Part shown: piece after piece, positions 32,601 through 41,062 of the stretch
Layout: each line of letters starts with the position of its first letter
Position numbering within the stretch: the stretch's first letter is position 1
Source of the DNA: Lachnospiraceae bacterium
GTDB lineage: Bacteria; Bacillota; Clostridia; Lachnospirales; Lachnospiraceae
NCBI GenBank assembly: GCA_030527645.1
Contig: JAUNAJ010000006.1
Location: 62,001 to 126,000, forward strand
Length of the DNA stretch: 64,000 nt
Reading direction: 5' to 3'
The notes under the pieces: generated by a model
What the model saw: only the letters and a program-made list of their open reading frames with translations
Databases searched by the model: none
Told to the model about the DNA's origin: nothing
Position numbers and translations under genes: made by a program

Positions 32601-34100
32601 ATGTCAGAAGAAAAATACTTACTGGAGATGACAGGGATTACGAAAGAGTTTCCCGGAGTCAAGGCGCTTCGAGGAGTCGAGCTGAAGGTAAAGGCGGGGG
32701 AAGTGCATGGATTGCTCGGAGAAAACGGTGCAGGAAAATCTACCATGATGAACTGCCTGATGTGTATTTTCCCTCCCACAACCGGAACCATTATTTTTGA
32801 TGGTCAGGAACGAGTGGGACATACTCCTTATGATTCCCTGAATTTTGGAATATCTATGGTGCAGCAGGAGCTTTCACCGGTACGTGACCGCTCCATCATG
32901 TCAAATATCTGGATGGGCCGGGAGCCCCACAACAAGCTGGGTCTGATCGACTGGAAGAAGATGCAGAAGGATACCGAAGAGGTGCTGAAGGCGGTTGAGC
33001 TGGATGAGAACCCCAAAACACTGATGCGCGATCTGACTGTAGCAAAGATGCAGATGGTTGAGATCGCACGTGCCATTTCCTACAACGCAAAGCTGATCAT
33101 TATGGACGAGCCCAGTTCCGCTCTGACAGAGAAGGAAACACAGCAGCTGTTCCGTGTGATCCGCAAACTGAAAGCAGAAGGACGTTCAGTTATTTACATT
33201 TCCCACAAGCTGGATGAGATCAAAGCGATTACAGATCGTGTTTCCGTATACAGAGACGGAACCTATGTTTCCAGTGCCAATACAGCAGATATCACACAGG
33301 ATCAGATCATCGAGATGATGGTTGGACGTGCAGTTTCTGATATCTTCCCGAAGGTACAGGTGCCGATCGGTGAGACAGTACTGAAGGTTGAGAATCTGAG
33401 TCATGAGAAATTTTTCCACAATGTAAGCTTTGAGGTGCATAAGGGAGAGATCTTCGGACTGATGGGCCTGGTAGGAGCCGGACGTACAGAGCTGATGGAA
33501 ACAATTTTCGGTCTGAGAGAGCGTGCCGGAGGATCCGTAACTCTGAATGGTAAGGATCTGCATCCGAAGAGCGGAAGAGATGCGATCGATGCAGGAATTG
33601 CATTTATTACTGAGGACAGACGAGGAAACGGTATCTTCCCGGTGCAGGATATCCAGTATAATACTGTTATTGCGAATATCCAGTCCTATAAAAAAGGACC
33701 GCTGCTGGATCTGAAGCAGATGGAGAAGGATACGGATGAATATATTGAGAAGATCCAGGTTAAAACACCGAATCAGCAGCAGCAGATCAAAAATCTTTCA
33801 GGCGGAAATCAGCAGAAGGTACTGATTGGACGCTGGCTTCTGACTGATCCTGATGTAATTATCATGGATGAGCCTACCCGTGGTATTGACGTTGGTTCAA
33901 AGGCAGAGATCCACAAACTGATCGGAACACTGGTTGCAGAAGGAAAATGCGTGATCATGATCTCTTCTGAGCTTCCGGAGGTTATGGGAATGTCAGACCG
34001 GATCATGGTTATGCACGAAGGTACGGTTACCGGTATTCTGGAGAACAACGACCAGGTGACTGCTGAGGGTCTGATGGCTCTTGCATCCGGAATCGAGTAA
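32601..34100 (+). CDS. Sugar ABC importer ATPase with two nucleotide-binding domains
   Basis: The 499-residue product has the RbsA/MglA layout with two fused ATPases. The first has Walker A GENGAGKST (about residue 38) and IIMDEPSSALTEKE. The second has a degenerate Walker A GLVGAGRTE (about 291) but a good signature LSGGNQQKV and IIMDEPTRGIDVGSKAE. It powers uptake through the two permeases encoded downstream. The ribosome site AGGAGAAAG is close before ATG. Confidence 0.95.
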   Translation: MSEEKYLLEMTGITKEFPGVKALRGVELKVKAGEVHGLLGENGAGKSTMMNCLMCIFPPTTGTIIFDGQERVGHTPYDSLNFGISMVQQELSPVRDRSIMSNIWMGREPHNKLGLIDWKKMQKDTEEVLKAVELDENPKTLMRDLTVAKMQMVEIARAISYNAKLIIMDEPSSALTEKETQQLFRVIRKLKAEGRSVIYISHKLDEIKAITDRVSVYRDGTYVSSANTADITQDQIIEMMVGRAVSDIFPKVQVPIGETVLKVENLSHEKFFHNVSFEVHKGEIFGLMGLVGAGRTELMETIFGLRERAGGSVTLNGKDLHPKSGRDAIDAGIAFITEDRRGNGIFPVQDIQYNTVIANIQSYKKGPLLDLKQMEKDTDEYIEKIQVKTPNQQQQIKNLSGGNQQKVLIGRWLLTDPDVIIMDEPTRGIDVGSKAEIHKLIGTLVAEGKCVIMISSELPEVMGMSDRIMVMHEGTVTGILENNDQVTAEGLMALASGIE

Positions 34101-34115
34101 GGGGGAAAAGTACAT

Positions 34116-35096
34116 ATGGAACGAAATATGGACATAAAAAAACTGTTATCCAAACATGCAACGGCGGTCATTCTGATTGCCATGTGTCTGCTGATCACCA
34201 TTCTCCGTCCTAAATTTCTGGCGCCGAATAACCTGATCTCTGTTCTGTCTTCTGCATGTGTATACGGATGTATGGCTCTTGGAGCAACATTTATCCTGAT
34301 TTCAGGAGGAATCGACCTGGCGGCAGGATCCGAGGTTGCATTTGCCGGCGTGGCAGGTGCACTGTTCGGACAGGTTGCATTCAGCGGAAAAATCCTGGCA
34401 TCTCTTCCGGAGCTGCCGTTTATCGTACCGGTTCTGATCACATTGCTTGCCGGTGCATGTATCGGAGTGATCAACGGTCTTCTGATCGCTTACTTTAATA
34501 CACCGCCATTCATTATTACTCTTGGAATGACTACGGTAGTTCGTGGATTTACCCTGCTTCTGACTGGTGGTGAGCCTGTCAGCAATCTCAGCAGCGGCTA
34601 CAGCGTTCTGGGCGGCAAGATTTTATCCTTCATTCCGATTTCTGTTATTATTTTCATTGCATTGATCATTCTTGCACATATTCTTCTGAAACGTACACAG
34701 TTCGGTTATGACACCTACGCGATCGGCAGCAATGTGGAAGCGGCTCGTGTATCCGGTGTTAAGGTACCGGCAACACTTGTAAAGATTTATGGATTTGCAG
34801 GCCTGATGTATGCATTTGCAGGCTTGATCATGACCAGCCGTGCTGTCAGTATCCATCCGGGTGCTGCAGTTGGATATGAGCTGACTGCTATCGCAGGATG
34901 TGTAATCGGAGGCGTCAGCCCTTCAGGCGGTGTCGGAACAATTGGTAATACTGTGATCGGTACATTGGTTATCAGTGTGCTTAGAAACGGACTGACTCTT
35001 TTAGGAGTAGACTCCTATTGGCAGCAGATTGCTGAGGGTCTTGTAATCGTTATCGCAGTAGCAATTGATGTACGCAGAAGCAAAGGTACAAAATAA
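34116..35096 (+). CDS. Sugar ABC importer permease, RbsC type (first)
   Basis: The 326-residue product has 8-10 hydrophobic segments and RbsC/AraH motifs: SGGIDLAAGSEVAFAG, INGLLIAYFNTPPFIITLGMTTVVRG and AIGSNVEAARVSGVKV, then GGVSPSGGVGTIGNT. It starts 15 bases after the ATPase gene. The presence of a second, related permease gene next to it suggests a heterodimeric channel instead of the more usual homodimer. Confidence 0.93.
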   Translation: MERNMDIKKLLSKHATAVILIAMCLLITILRPKFLAPNNLISVLSSACVYGCMALGATFILISGGIDLAAGSEVAFAGVAGALFGQVAFSGKILASLPELPFIVPVLITLLAGACIGVINGLLIAYFNTPPFIITLGMTTVVRGFTLLLTGGEPVSNLSSGYSVLGGKILSFIPISVIIFIALIILAHILLKRTQFGYDTYAIGSNVEAARVSGVKVPATLVKIYGFAGLMYAFAGLIMTSRAVSIHPGAAVGYELTAIAGCVIGGVSPSGGVGTIGNTVIGTLVISVLRNGLTLLGVDSYWQQIAEGLVIVIAVAIDVRRSKGTK

Positions 35097-35127
35097 TCTG
35101 ACACAGAAAAAGTGAGGAGGATTCACA

Positions 35128-36108
35128 ATGCAGGAAAATACGAAAGGAGTCAATATCAAGTCATTATTCAGCAAATACGGTATTCTTTTTATGCTGCTTG
35201 TTCTGATTCTGATCATGACTATTCTGATTCCCGGTTTTATATCAATCAGTAACATTACAGGTATTCTTACTCAGAGCTCGATCTATGGAATTATGGCACT
35301 GGGTGTTACATTTATCATTATCTCAGGCGGAATCGATCTTTCCGCGGGTTCCATGGTTGCTCTCGTTGCCACTGTCAGTGCGATCGTTGGTCAGGCAGAC
35401 AGTGCCAGAAAAATCCTCAGCTCCGTTCCTGAGCTCGGATTATGGGCACCGCTGCTGACAGCCATTATCGTTGGTGCTCTTGCAGGAGGCATCAACGGAT
35501 TCCTGATCGCGAAGCTGAATCTGCTTCCTTTCATTGCTACCCTCGGTACCTATACCATTGCACGAGGCATTGCCCTTGTAATTGCCCAGGGTCAGGCAAT
35601 CAGCGGATTGACTGCAAGCTTTGCAGCAGTGGGAGGAAATATCGGAATTGTACCGATTCCTGTTCTGATCTTTGTGATCTGTATTATTATCTGTTCCGTT
35701 CTGCTGAACAGAACAAAATTCGGATGCAATACCTATTCTATCGGCGGAAATGCTTCCGCAGCAAGAATTACAGGTATTAACATTCAGAGAAACATCATCA
35801 TGATCTATGCATTCGCAGGTATTATGTACGGAATTGCTGCATTTGTTTTTGCAGGACGTGTACAGAGTGTAAATGCCGGTGCGGCGAAGAATTATGAGAT
35901 GACTGCTATTTCAGCAAGTATCATCGGCGGAACCAGTCCTTCAGGCGGAAAAGGAACCATCTGGGGTGTAGTTGTAGGTACAATGATCATCACCGTTATC
36001 CGTTACGGACTGACACTTCTGGGTGTAGATGCATACTGGCAGCAGATCGCAGAGGGTGCGATCATTGTAATCGCTGTAATCCTGGCGGTGCGTAAGAAAA
36101 AAGCCTGA
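35128..36108 (+). CDS. Sugar ABC importer permease, RbsC type (second)
   Basis: The 326-residue product resembles the preceding permease in length and motifs (SGGIDLSAGSMVALVATV, INGFLIAKLNLLPFIATLGTYTIARG, SIGGNASAARITGI, GGTSPSGGKGTIWG), but the sequences differ at many positions. Both genes probably arose by an old duplication. AGGAGGATTCACA precedes the ATG. It is the last gene of the importer operon and ends before a strong bidirectional terminator. Confidence 0.93.
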   Translation: MQENTKGVNIKSLFSKYGILFMLLVLILIMTILIPGFISISNITGILTQSSIYGIMALGVTFIIISGGIDLSAGSMVALVATVSAIVGQADSARKILSSVPELGLWAPLLTAIIVGALAGGINGFLIAKLNLLPFIATLGTYTIARGIALVIAQGQAISGLTASFAAVGGNIGIVPIPVLIFVICIIICSVLLNRTKFGCNTYSIGGNASAARITGINIQRNIIMIYAFAGIMYGIAAFVFAGRVQSVNAGAAKNYEMTAISASIIGGTSPSGGKGTIWGVVVGTMIITVIRYGLTLLGVDAYWQQIAEGAIIVIAVILAVRKKKA

Positions 36109-36191
36109 TCTTAGTCGGAGTTTGATCTCCTCTGAGATCAACCCCTCCGGAATCAAAAGCTTGGATGTTTCCGGAAGTACTATTTATCAAG

Positions 36192-36225
36192 AAGAAGCCC
36201 TGTGCCATTGGCACAGGGCTTCTTT
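36192..36225. terminator. Bidirectional terminator between importer operon and AraC gene
   Basis: A 15-bp stem, AAGAAGCCCTGTGCC (36192-36206) with GGCACAGGGCTTCTT (36210-36224), and a 3-nt loop. It serves two convergent genes: the second permease and the AraC gene at 36228. Confidence 0.88.
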
Positions 36226-36227
36226 GA

Positions 36228-37133
36228 TCAACGAAATCCGGATGGATCAAAAAATTTTCGGAACATCGCAGGAGTAACCATGGTTTCTTTTTTAAAGGCA
36301 CGAATAAAACTGGATGTATTCGTGAATCCGCAATTGATCGCAATACTTTCGATGGATTTATTTGTTTCTGCCAGCAGTTTTCTGGCGTTTCGGATACGCA
36401 CCTCAAAGAGATATTCGTGAGGGGAATAACCGGTTTCGGCCTTAAACTGCCTGGAAAAATGATATTTACTTAATTGAACTTCGGCAGCTATGTCATCGAC
36501 AAGGATATTTTTTTCATAGTTGCTGAGTATGTAGTTCTGGGCTCTGGCGATTGCAGAGCTCAGTTTTTTTGACTCCTGATTTGTCAGAGCGGAAAGAAGC
36601 AGATGAATCTGTGAAGACAGCATATGCTCATTGGGATCCGTCTGAGTCAGTTCAAGAATAATGCTTTGAAACATCGGCAGTACTTCGGGACTGTTATGAA
36701 AGAGGACCCCCTGCTGTGTCAACAGCTGGAAATACGCCTCGCTGGCATTCCCCCTGAAGTTGAAATGGAGAAAGGTAACAGGTTCCTTCGCAAAATATCT
36801 GTGTTTTTTTCTTCCATCAATAAATACCACATCACCGGGCTTTGCTGTGAATTCCGTTCCGTCATATAAAAAATACAGGTATCCGTTAACGATACGAAAC
36901 AGAGAATAGAATTCCAGACCCTCACGCGCAACTTTATAGGGAGAGCGGCAGGTGTATTCATCGCCCCAGATCGGGCAGAACAGATGCTGCAGTGCAAAGT
37001 TGGAGGGAGTATGAAAACCGGCACCTTTTCGGCGCAGAATTCCCTCCTCCTCGTGAATGGTCATTGAATGGTGAAGCGTTTGAACGCTTGTATGCGGCAG
37101 AGAATTCGACTGTGCTGTCATATTCCGGGCCAT
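36228..37133 (-). CDS. AraC-family regulator overlapping the lexA stop
   Basis: The product (up to 301 residues) has an AraC-type sensor half (FYSLFRIVNGYLYFLYDGTEFTAKPGDVVFIDGRKKHRYF) and a C-terminal double HTH (ILVDDIAAEVQLSKYHFSRQFKAETGYSPHEYLFEVRIRNARKLL, then SIESIAINCGFTNTSSFIRAFKKE). The ATG overlaps the lexA stop (TAATG) without a good ribosome site, so translation may be coupled to lexA; starts at residue 5 or 24 are also possible. The target is unknown; the convergent importer operon is nearest. Confidence 0.85.
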   Translation of the reverse strand: MARNMTAQSNSLPHTSVQTLHHSMTIHEEEGILRRKGAGFHTPSNFALQHLFCPIWGDEYTCRSPYKVAREGLEFYSLFRIVNGYLYFLYDGTEFTAKPGDVVFIDGRKKHRYFAKEPVTFLHFNFRGNASEAYFQLLTQQGVLFHNSPEVLPMFQSIILELTQTDPNEHMLSSQIHLLLSALTNQESKKLSSAIARAQNYILSNYEKNILVDDIAAEVQLSKYHFSRQFKAETGYSPHEYLFEVRIRNARKLLAETNKSIESIAINCGFTNTSSFIRAFKKETMVTPAMFRKFFDPSGFR

Positions 37134-37801
37134 TACAGGAAACGGAATACACCGATCACTTTGCCGAGGATCTGCAGCTCTCCCTGAACGATAATAGGCT
37201 GCATGAAATCGTTCTCCGGCTGAAGTCTGTAATAGCCGTTCTCCTTGTAGAAGGTCTTTACAGTTGCGGAGTCATCCACTAATGCGACGATCATCTCACC
37301 GTCAGAGGCATTGGATCGTTTCTCTACGAGAACGTAGTCACCATTCAGAATACCTGCATTGATCATGCTTTCTCCCTGTACCTGAAGCATAAAGGTTTCT
37401 GCATTGGGGAGACGATTCGTTGGAATCGGAAAATAGGATTCGATGGATTCTACCGCAAGGAGCGGCTGTCCGGCTGCCACCTTTCCGATCACGGGAACAT
37501 TGGAGAATTCTGTGGGAACTGTCTCTGCCTGTGCGGATTCCGGGATCAGGCCGAGGCTTCTGAGACGTGCATCCCTGAAATCATCATCGAGGATCTCAAT
37601 GGCACGGGGCTTTGTAGCGTCCTTCTTGATATAGCCGTTTTTCTCCAGAGACTCCAGATGTGAGTGAACGGAGGAAGTGGACTTCAGACTTACCGCTTCG
37701 CAGATCTGACGAACTGACGGCGGATAACCCTTCTCCAGGATCTCTCTTTTCATATAATCCAGAATTTCCTGCTGCTTTTTAGTGATCTTTCCGGTTGGCA
37801 T
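37133..37801 (-). CDS. lexA: SOS repressor LexA
   Basis: The 222-residue product has the N-terminal winged helix (KKQQEILDYMKREILEKGYPPSVRQICEAVSLKSTSSVHSHLESLEKNGYI), the self-cleavage site Ala110-Gly111 (KVAAGQP), Ser145 in QGESM and Lys182 in ATVKTFY. It represses SOS genes and cleaves itself with RecA. GGAGGTG is 7 bases before ATG. LexA boxes occur at the divergent LysM promoter about 220-270 bases upstream; I saw no clear LexA box closer to lexA. The AraC gene overlaps its end. Confidence 0.98.
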   Translation of the reverse strand: MPTGKITKKQQEILDYMKREILEKGYPPSVRQICEAVSLKSTSSVHSHLESLEKNGYIKKDATKPRAIEILDDDFRDARLRSLGLIPESAQAETVPTEFSNVPVIGKVAAGQPLLAVESIESYFPIPTNRLPNAETFMLQVQGESMINAGILNGDYVLVEKRSNASDGEMIVALVDDSATVKTFYKENGYYRLQPENDFMQPIIVQGELQILGKVIGVFRFL

Positions 37802-38017
37802 GAGTAAACACCTCCATATAATATAGTAAAAAAATTGCAGAATTAGATCATTCAGTCATCTGCCGCAAGCTGTTCCGTCAATTACAGTCAATTGTCTGGG
37901 TGATAGCAGGAATAGTGGTTGTGACAGCTGATTTATTGTATAGTATTCCGCTTCAATCATAGCACAGCATTCGCAAAAAAGCAAACATATTTTCAGAATA
38001 AATGTTCGAATTTTCTC

Positions 38018-38070
38018 TTGACGAAAACGTTTGTTCGTATTACAATCAATGCATAACGAACGAATGTTCC
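38018..38070 (+). promoter_or_regulatory. SOS promoter with two LexA boxes
   Basis: TTGACG (38018-38023), 17 bp, TACAAT (38041-38046) is a good sigma-A promoter. Box 1 lies in the spacer (38022-38035; CGAAC-AAAC-GTTTT on the minus strand, one mismatch). Box 2, CGAACGAATGTTCC (38057-38070), matches CGAACRNRYGTTYC fully and lies just after the transcription start. Both should give tight SOS repression of the LysM gene and perhaps of divergent lexA. Confidence 0.88.
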
Positions 38071-38102
38071 CGGATGTTTCCAATAATCAGGAGGAAGAGA
38101 GA

Positions 38103-38438
38103 ATGCATAGAAATAAAAGAAGAAGATCAATGAATATCCGCAATATTGTCACTGCAGCAACGCTTCTGTTTCTGCTTATGATCGGCATATTTGCCATATC
38201 AGCTAAAACAGCCGGTGCCCAGGAATCTGCTGATCCGCGCTTTAAGTATTATACCAGCATTACAATTCAGGATGGTGATACCCTTTGGACGATCGCAGAA
38301 GAACATCGGACAGAAGAGTACGATACAGTTAAAGCCTATATTAAGGAAGTTCGAGAGATCAACCATCTCTCCGGGGATCAGATTATCAGTGGTTCTACTC
38401 TGGTAATTCCCTATTATACGGACGAATATAAGCTGTAA
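38103..38438 (+). CDS. LexA-controlled small LysM protein (YneA-like cell-division suppressor)
   Basis: The 111-residue product has a basic N-terminus, one membrane helix (NIVTAATLLFLLMIGIFAIS) and a C-terminal LysM domain (SITIQDGDTLWTIAEEH, then IKEVREINHLSGDQIISGSTLVIPYY). This is the same layout as Bacillus YneA, which delays division during SOS, and the gene stands divergent to lexA as yneA does. AGGAGG is 8 bases before ATG 38103. The function is inferred from architecture, promoter and position, not from sequence identity. Confidence 0.88.
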   Translation: MHRNKRRRSMNIRNIVTAATLLFLLMIGIFAISAKTAGAQESADPRFKYYTSITIQDGDTLWTIAEEHRTEEYDTVKAYIKEVREINHLSGDQIISGSTLVIPYYTDEYKL

Positions 38439-38460
38439 GCATGTCAGAATGCCCCCTATC

Positions 38461-38503
38461 GACCCATGCACCCATCTTCCCCGGGTGTGTGGGTCTTTTT
38501 TTT
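38461..38503 (+). terminator. Terminator after the LysM gene
   Basis: A 13-bp stem with two non-Watson-Crick positions (38461-38473 with 38483-38495), followed by T8. It isolates the LysM gene from the lon promoter. Confidence 0.85.
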
Positions 38504-38535
38504 GTTACAGTTCATAGTAACCTTTTTTAAATGTA

Positions 38536-38577
38536 CTAGCACTCGGTCTTGACGAGTGCTAGTAAATCGTGTATAAC
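38536..38577 (+). promoter_or_regulatory. CIRCE operator and sigma-A promoter of lon
   Basis: CTAGCACTC (38536-38544), nine bases and GAGTGCTAG (38554-38562) form a CIRCE element, the site of the heat-shock repressor HrcA (consensus TTAGCACTC-N9-GAGTGCTAA). TTGACG (38549-38554) and TATAAC (38572-38577), 17 bp apart, form the promoter. The operator covers the -35 box. Confidence 0.93.
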
Positions 38578-38598
38578 ATATATATCGGAGGTAGAAGC

Positions 38599-40875
38599 AT
38601 GAAAACTATACCAATTTTTGATCTTGTCATGGTAACTGGTGTTACTTATGTTTTCCCTGAAAATTTCTTCCCGGAGCTGGAGGACTGGAAGCCGCAGCCC
38701 GGTGAACAGCTTGCATTTCTCATGCAGAAGCGTCAGAAAAATTTCAAAGATATTACCCTTGGTGATCTGTACCCTGTCGGAACCATCGGAACGGTTCAGA
38801 GTATTGATGATACAACGAATGCAGTTACTGTTTCCATGGATCAGAGAATGATCACGGATACGATAGAGATCCTTGATAATGGAGAGATCGATCTGACCTG
38901 CTCGGAATATCCTGACATTGCGGATGAAACAGAGGAGCAGACGGCAGAACGTCTCAAAAGACTGAAACAGCGTCTCTATACCTTTGTACAGCCCTATCAG
39001 TGGGGAATGGTAGCCAGGAACTATATCAAAGGCTGGAAAACGATCGAGCAAATGATCGTTTCCTTATCCAGCCAGCTGGAGCTTACACCGGAGGAGCGGT
39101 ATGCTCTTCTGGAGACCAACAGTGTGAAGCAGCGTCACCAGCTGATGGAGGAAGCAGTTCTCAGTATGATCGCGATCTCACAGGTGCAGGAGGAGGTTTC
39201 CGAGGAACAGCAGGAAGAGCAGAAAAAGCAGATGCGCGAAATGGCCATCAAAAAGCAGATGCAGCTCCTGCAGAAGGAACTGGATGAGATGCATCCTGAG
39301 ACCATCAATGACACACGTAAGTTTGAACTGAAAATTGAAGAATCCGGAATGAATCCGGAGGCAAAAAAGGAAGCTCTGAAGGTTCTGAACAGAATGAAGC
39401 AGGAGGGAGAGAACGGACACGAGTACGGTATGCTCTACGATTATCTGGAATTCATGACCGGACTTTCCTGGAAGAAAGAGGAGATGCCTCCTGTGGATCT
39501 GGCAAAAGCTGAGAAAATTCTGGATGATGACCATTACGGCTTGAAGAAGGTGAAGGAGCGTATCATCCAGCAGCTTGCTGTCATGGCGCTGAATCAGAAG
39601 CAGTCTGGTTCTATCCTTCTCTTTGCAGGTGCGCCCGGTACAGGAAAAACCAGTATCGGTAAGAGTATTGCCGATGCCCTTGGAAGAAAATATGCCCGTG
39701 TCAGTCTCGGAGGAATCCGTGATGAAGCGGAGATCCGTGGACATAGAAGAACCTATATCGGTGCAATGCCTGGCCGTATTATGGAAGGCATCAGACGAAG
39801 CGGGTCCTCTAATCCTGTCATTGTGCTGGATGAGGTGGACAAGCTGGTGTTCGATCATGGCGGAGACCCCGCCAGTGCTTTGCTGGAGGTTCTTGATCCG
39901 GAACAGAACAATACCTTCACAGATCACTACATGAATGTACCCTATGATCTGTCCGATGTGCTGTTTATCTGTACGGCCAACTATGTGGACGATATTCCGG
40001 AACCGCTGTACAATCGTATGGAGGTGATTCACTTCCAGGGATATACCGAGTCAGAGAAGGTGCAGATCGCAAAGCGTCATCTGCTGCCAAAGGCAATGGA
40101 GCAGAACGGTCTGAAGAAGGGGCAGCTGAAGATTTCCGACAAGGTCATGCATCTGATCGTATCAGGCTATACAGCGGAGGCCGGTGTCAGAGGACTGAGA
40201 AAACAGATCGATGCGATCTGCCGTAAGACAGCAGTACAGCTTCTGAAAAATGAAGGGAAGACAGTTACTGTGGGTGTAAAGAATCTTACCTCCTTCCTGG
40301 ACGAGCCGCCGATCCGGCCGGAGATCGCTACAAGGAAGAAAAATCCCGGCGTAGTAACGGGACTTGCATGGACCAGTGCGGGCGGTGCAATCCTCTTTAT
40401 TGAATCCCTTCTGGTAGAAGGTGAAGGTAAGATTACAGTAACGGGCCAGCTTGGGGATGTGATGAAGGAATCTGTTCAGATCGCTATCTCCATGGTGCGT
40501 TCCCTGTTCCCGAAGGAAGCAGAGAAGCTGAAAGATCATGATCTTCATCTTCATATTCCGGAGGGAGCGGTACCGAAGGATGGTCCGTCAGCAGGTATTA
40601 CAATGACAACGGCACTGGCATCCCTTCTTACTGAAAAAGCGGTCAGCCCGGAATTTGCCATGACCGGTGAAATCTCTCTGCAGGGCAATGTCATGCCGAT
40701 CGGAGGTCTTCCGGAGAAGCTGATGGCTGCGGTGCGATCCGGTGTGAAGAAGGTGCTTATTCCAAAGGAAAATGAGAGGAATCTGAAGGATGTTGCCGAT
40801 GAAGTGAAGAATCAGCTGGAGATCATACCGGTGGAAACGGTTCGGGAGGTACTGCAGATTACAGGAATTCTGTGA
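38599..40875 (+). CDS. lon: ATP-dependent protease Lon
   Basis: The 758-residue product has a LonA layout: N-terminal substrate domain with a long helical Glu/Gln/Lys-rich segment (about residues 190-250), AAA+ domain with Walker A GAPGTGKTS (about 345-353) and Walker B VIVLDEVDK, and protease domain with catalytic Ser664 (DGPSAG) and Lys707 (GLPEKL). It degrades damaged proteins in the cytosol. GGAGGTAGAAGC precedes ATG 38599. The CIRCE element puts it under HrcA, together with chaperone genes elsewhere. Confidence 0.97.
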   Translation: MKTIPIFDLVMVTGVTYVFPENFFPELEDWKPQPGEQLAFLMQKRQKNFKDITLGDLYPVGTIGTVQSIDDTTNAVTVSMDQRMITDTIEILDNGEIDLTCSEYPDIADETEEQTAERLKRLKQRLYTFVQPYQWGMVARNYIKGWKTIEQMIVSLSSQLELTPEERYALLETNSVKQRHQLMEEAVLSMIAISQVQEEVSEEQQEEQKKQMREMAIKKQMQLLQKELDEMHPETINDTRKFELKIEESGMNPEAKKEALKVLNRMKQEGENGHEYGMLYDYLEFMTGLSWKKEEMPPVDLAKAEKILDDDHYGLKKVKERIIQQLAVMALNQKQSGSILLFAGAPGTGKTSIGKSIADALGRKYARVSLGGIRDEAEIRGHRRTYIGAMPGRIMEGIRRSGSSNPVIVLDEVDKLVFDHGGDPASALLEVLDPEQNNTFTDHYMNVPYDLSDVLFICTANYVDDIPEPLYNRMEVIHFQGYTESEKVQIAKRHLLPKAMEQNGLKKGQLKISDKVMHLIVSGYTAEAGVRGLRKQIDAICRKTAVQLLKNEGKTVTVGVKNLTSFLDEPPIRPEIATRKKNPGVVTGLAWTSAGGAILFIESLLVEGEGKITVTGQLGDVMKESVQIAISMVRSLFPKEAEKLKDHDLHLHIPEGAVPKDGPSAGITMTTALASLLTEKAVSPEFAMTGEISLQGNVMPIGGLPEKLMAAVRSGVKKVLIPKENERNLKDVADEVKNQLEIIPVETVREVLQITGIL

Positions 40876-40957
40876 TCGTTCAGCCATGGCCTCATTCGCT
40901 GAATTGCACGGGAATGAACTTGATGCAGCTGCAGGCGATGAATTCAATTGCATAAAC

Positions 40958-40994
40958 ACAAAAACAGAGATGCAGAAGTCATCTCTGTTTTTGT
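40958..40994. terminator. Bidirectional terminator between lon and the GGDEF-like gene
   Basis: A 15-bp stem, ACAAAAACAGAGATG (40958-40972) with CATCTCTGTTTTTGT (40980-40994), and a 7-nt loop. It serves two convergent genes. Confidence 0.88.
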
Positions 40995-41062
40995 ATTTCC
41001 GGCTTATTCCGTTTCGATGATTCACGCAGATCGCAGCGGACGATCCGTTGGTGTTCACATCA

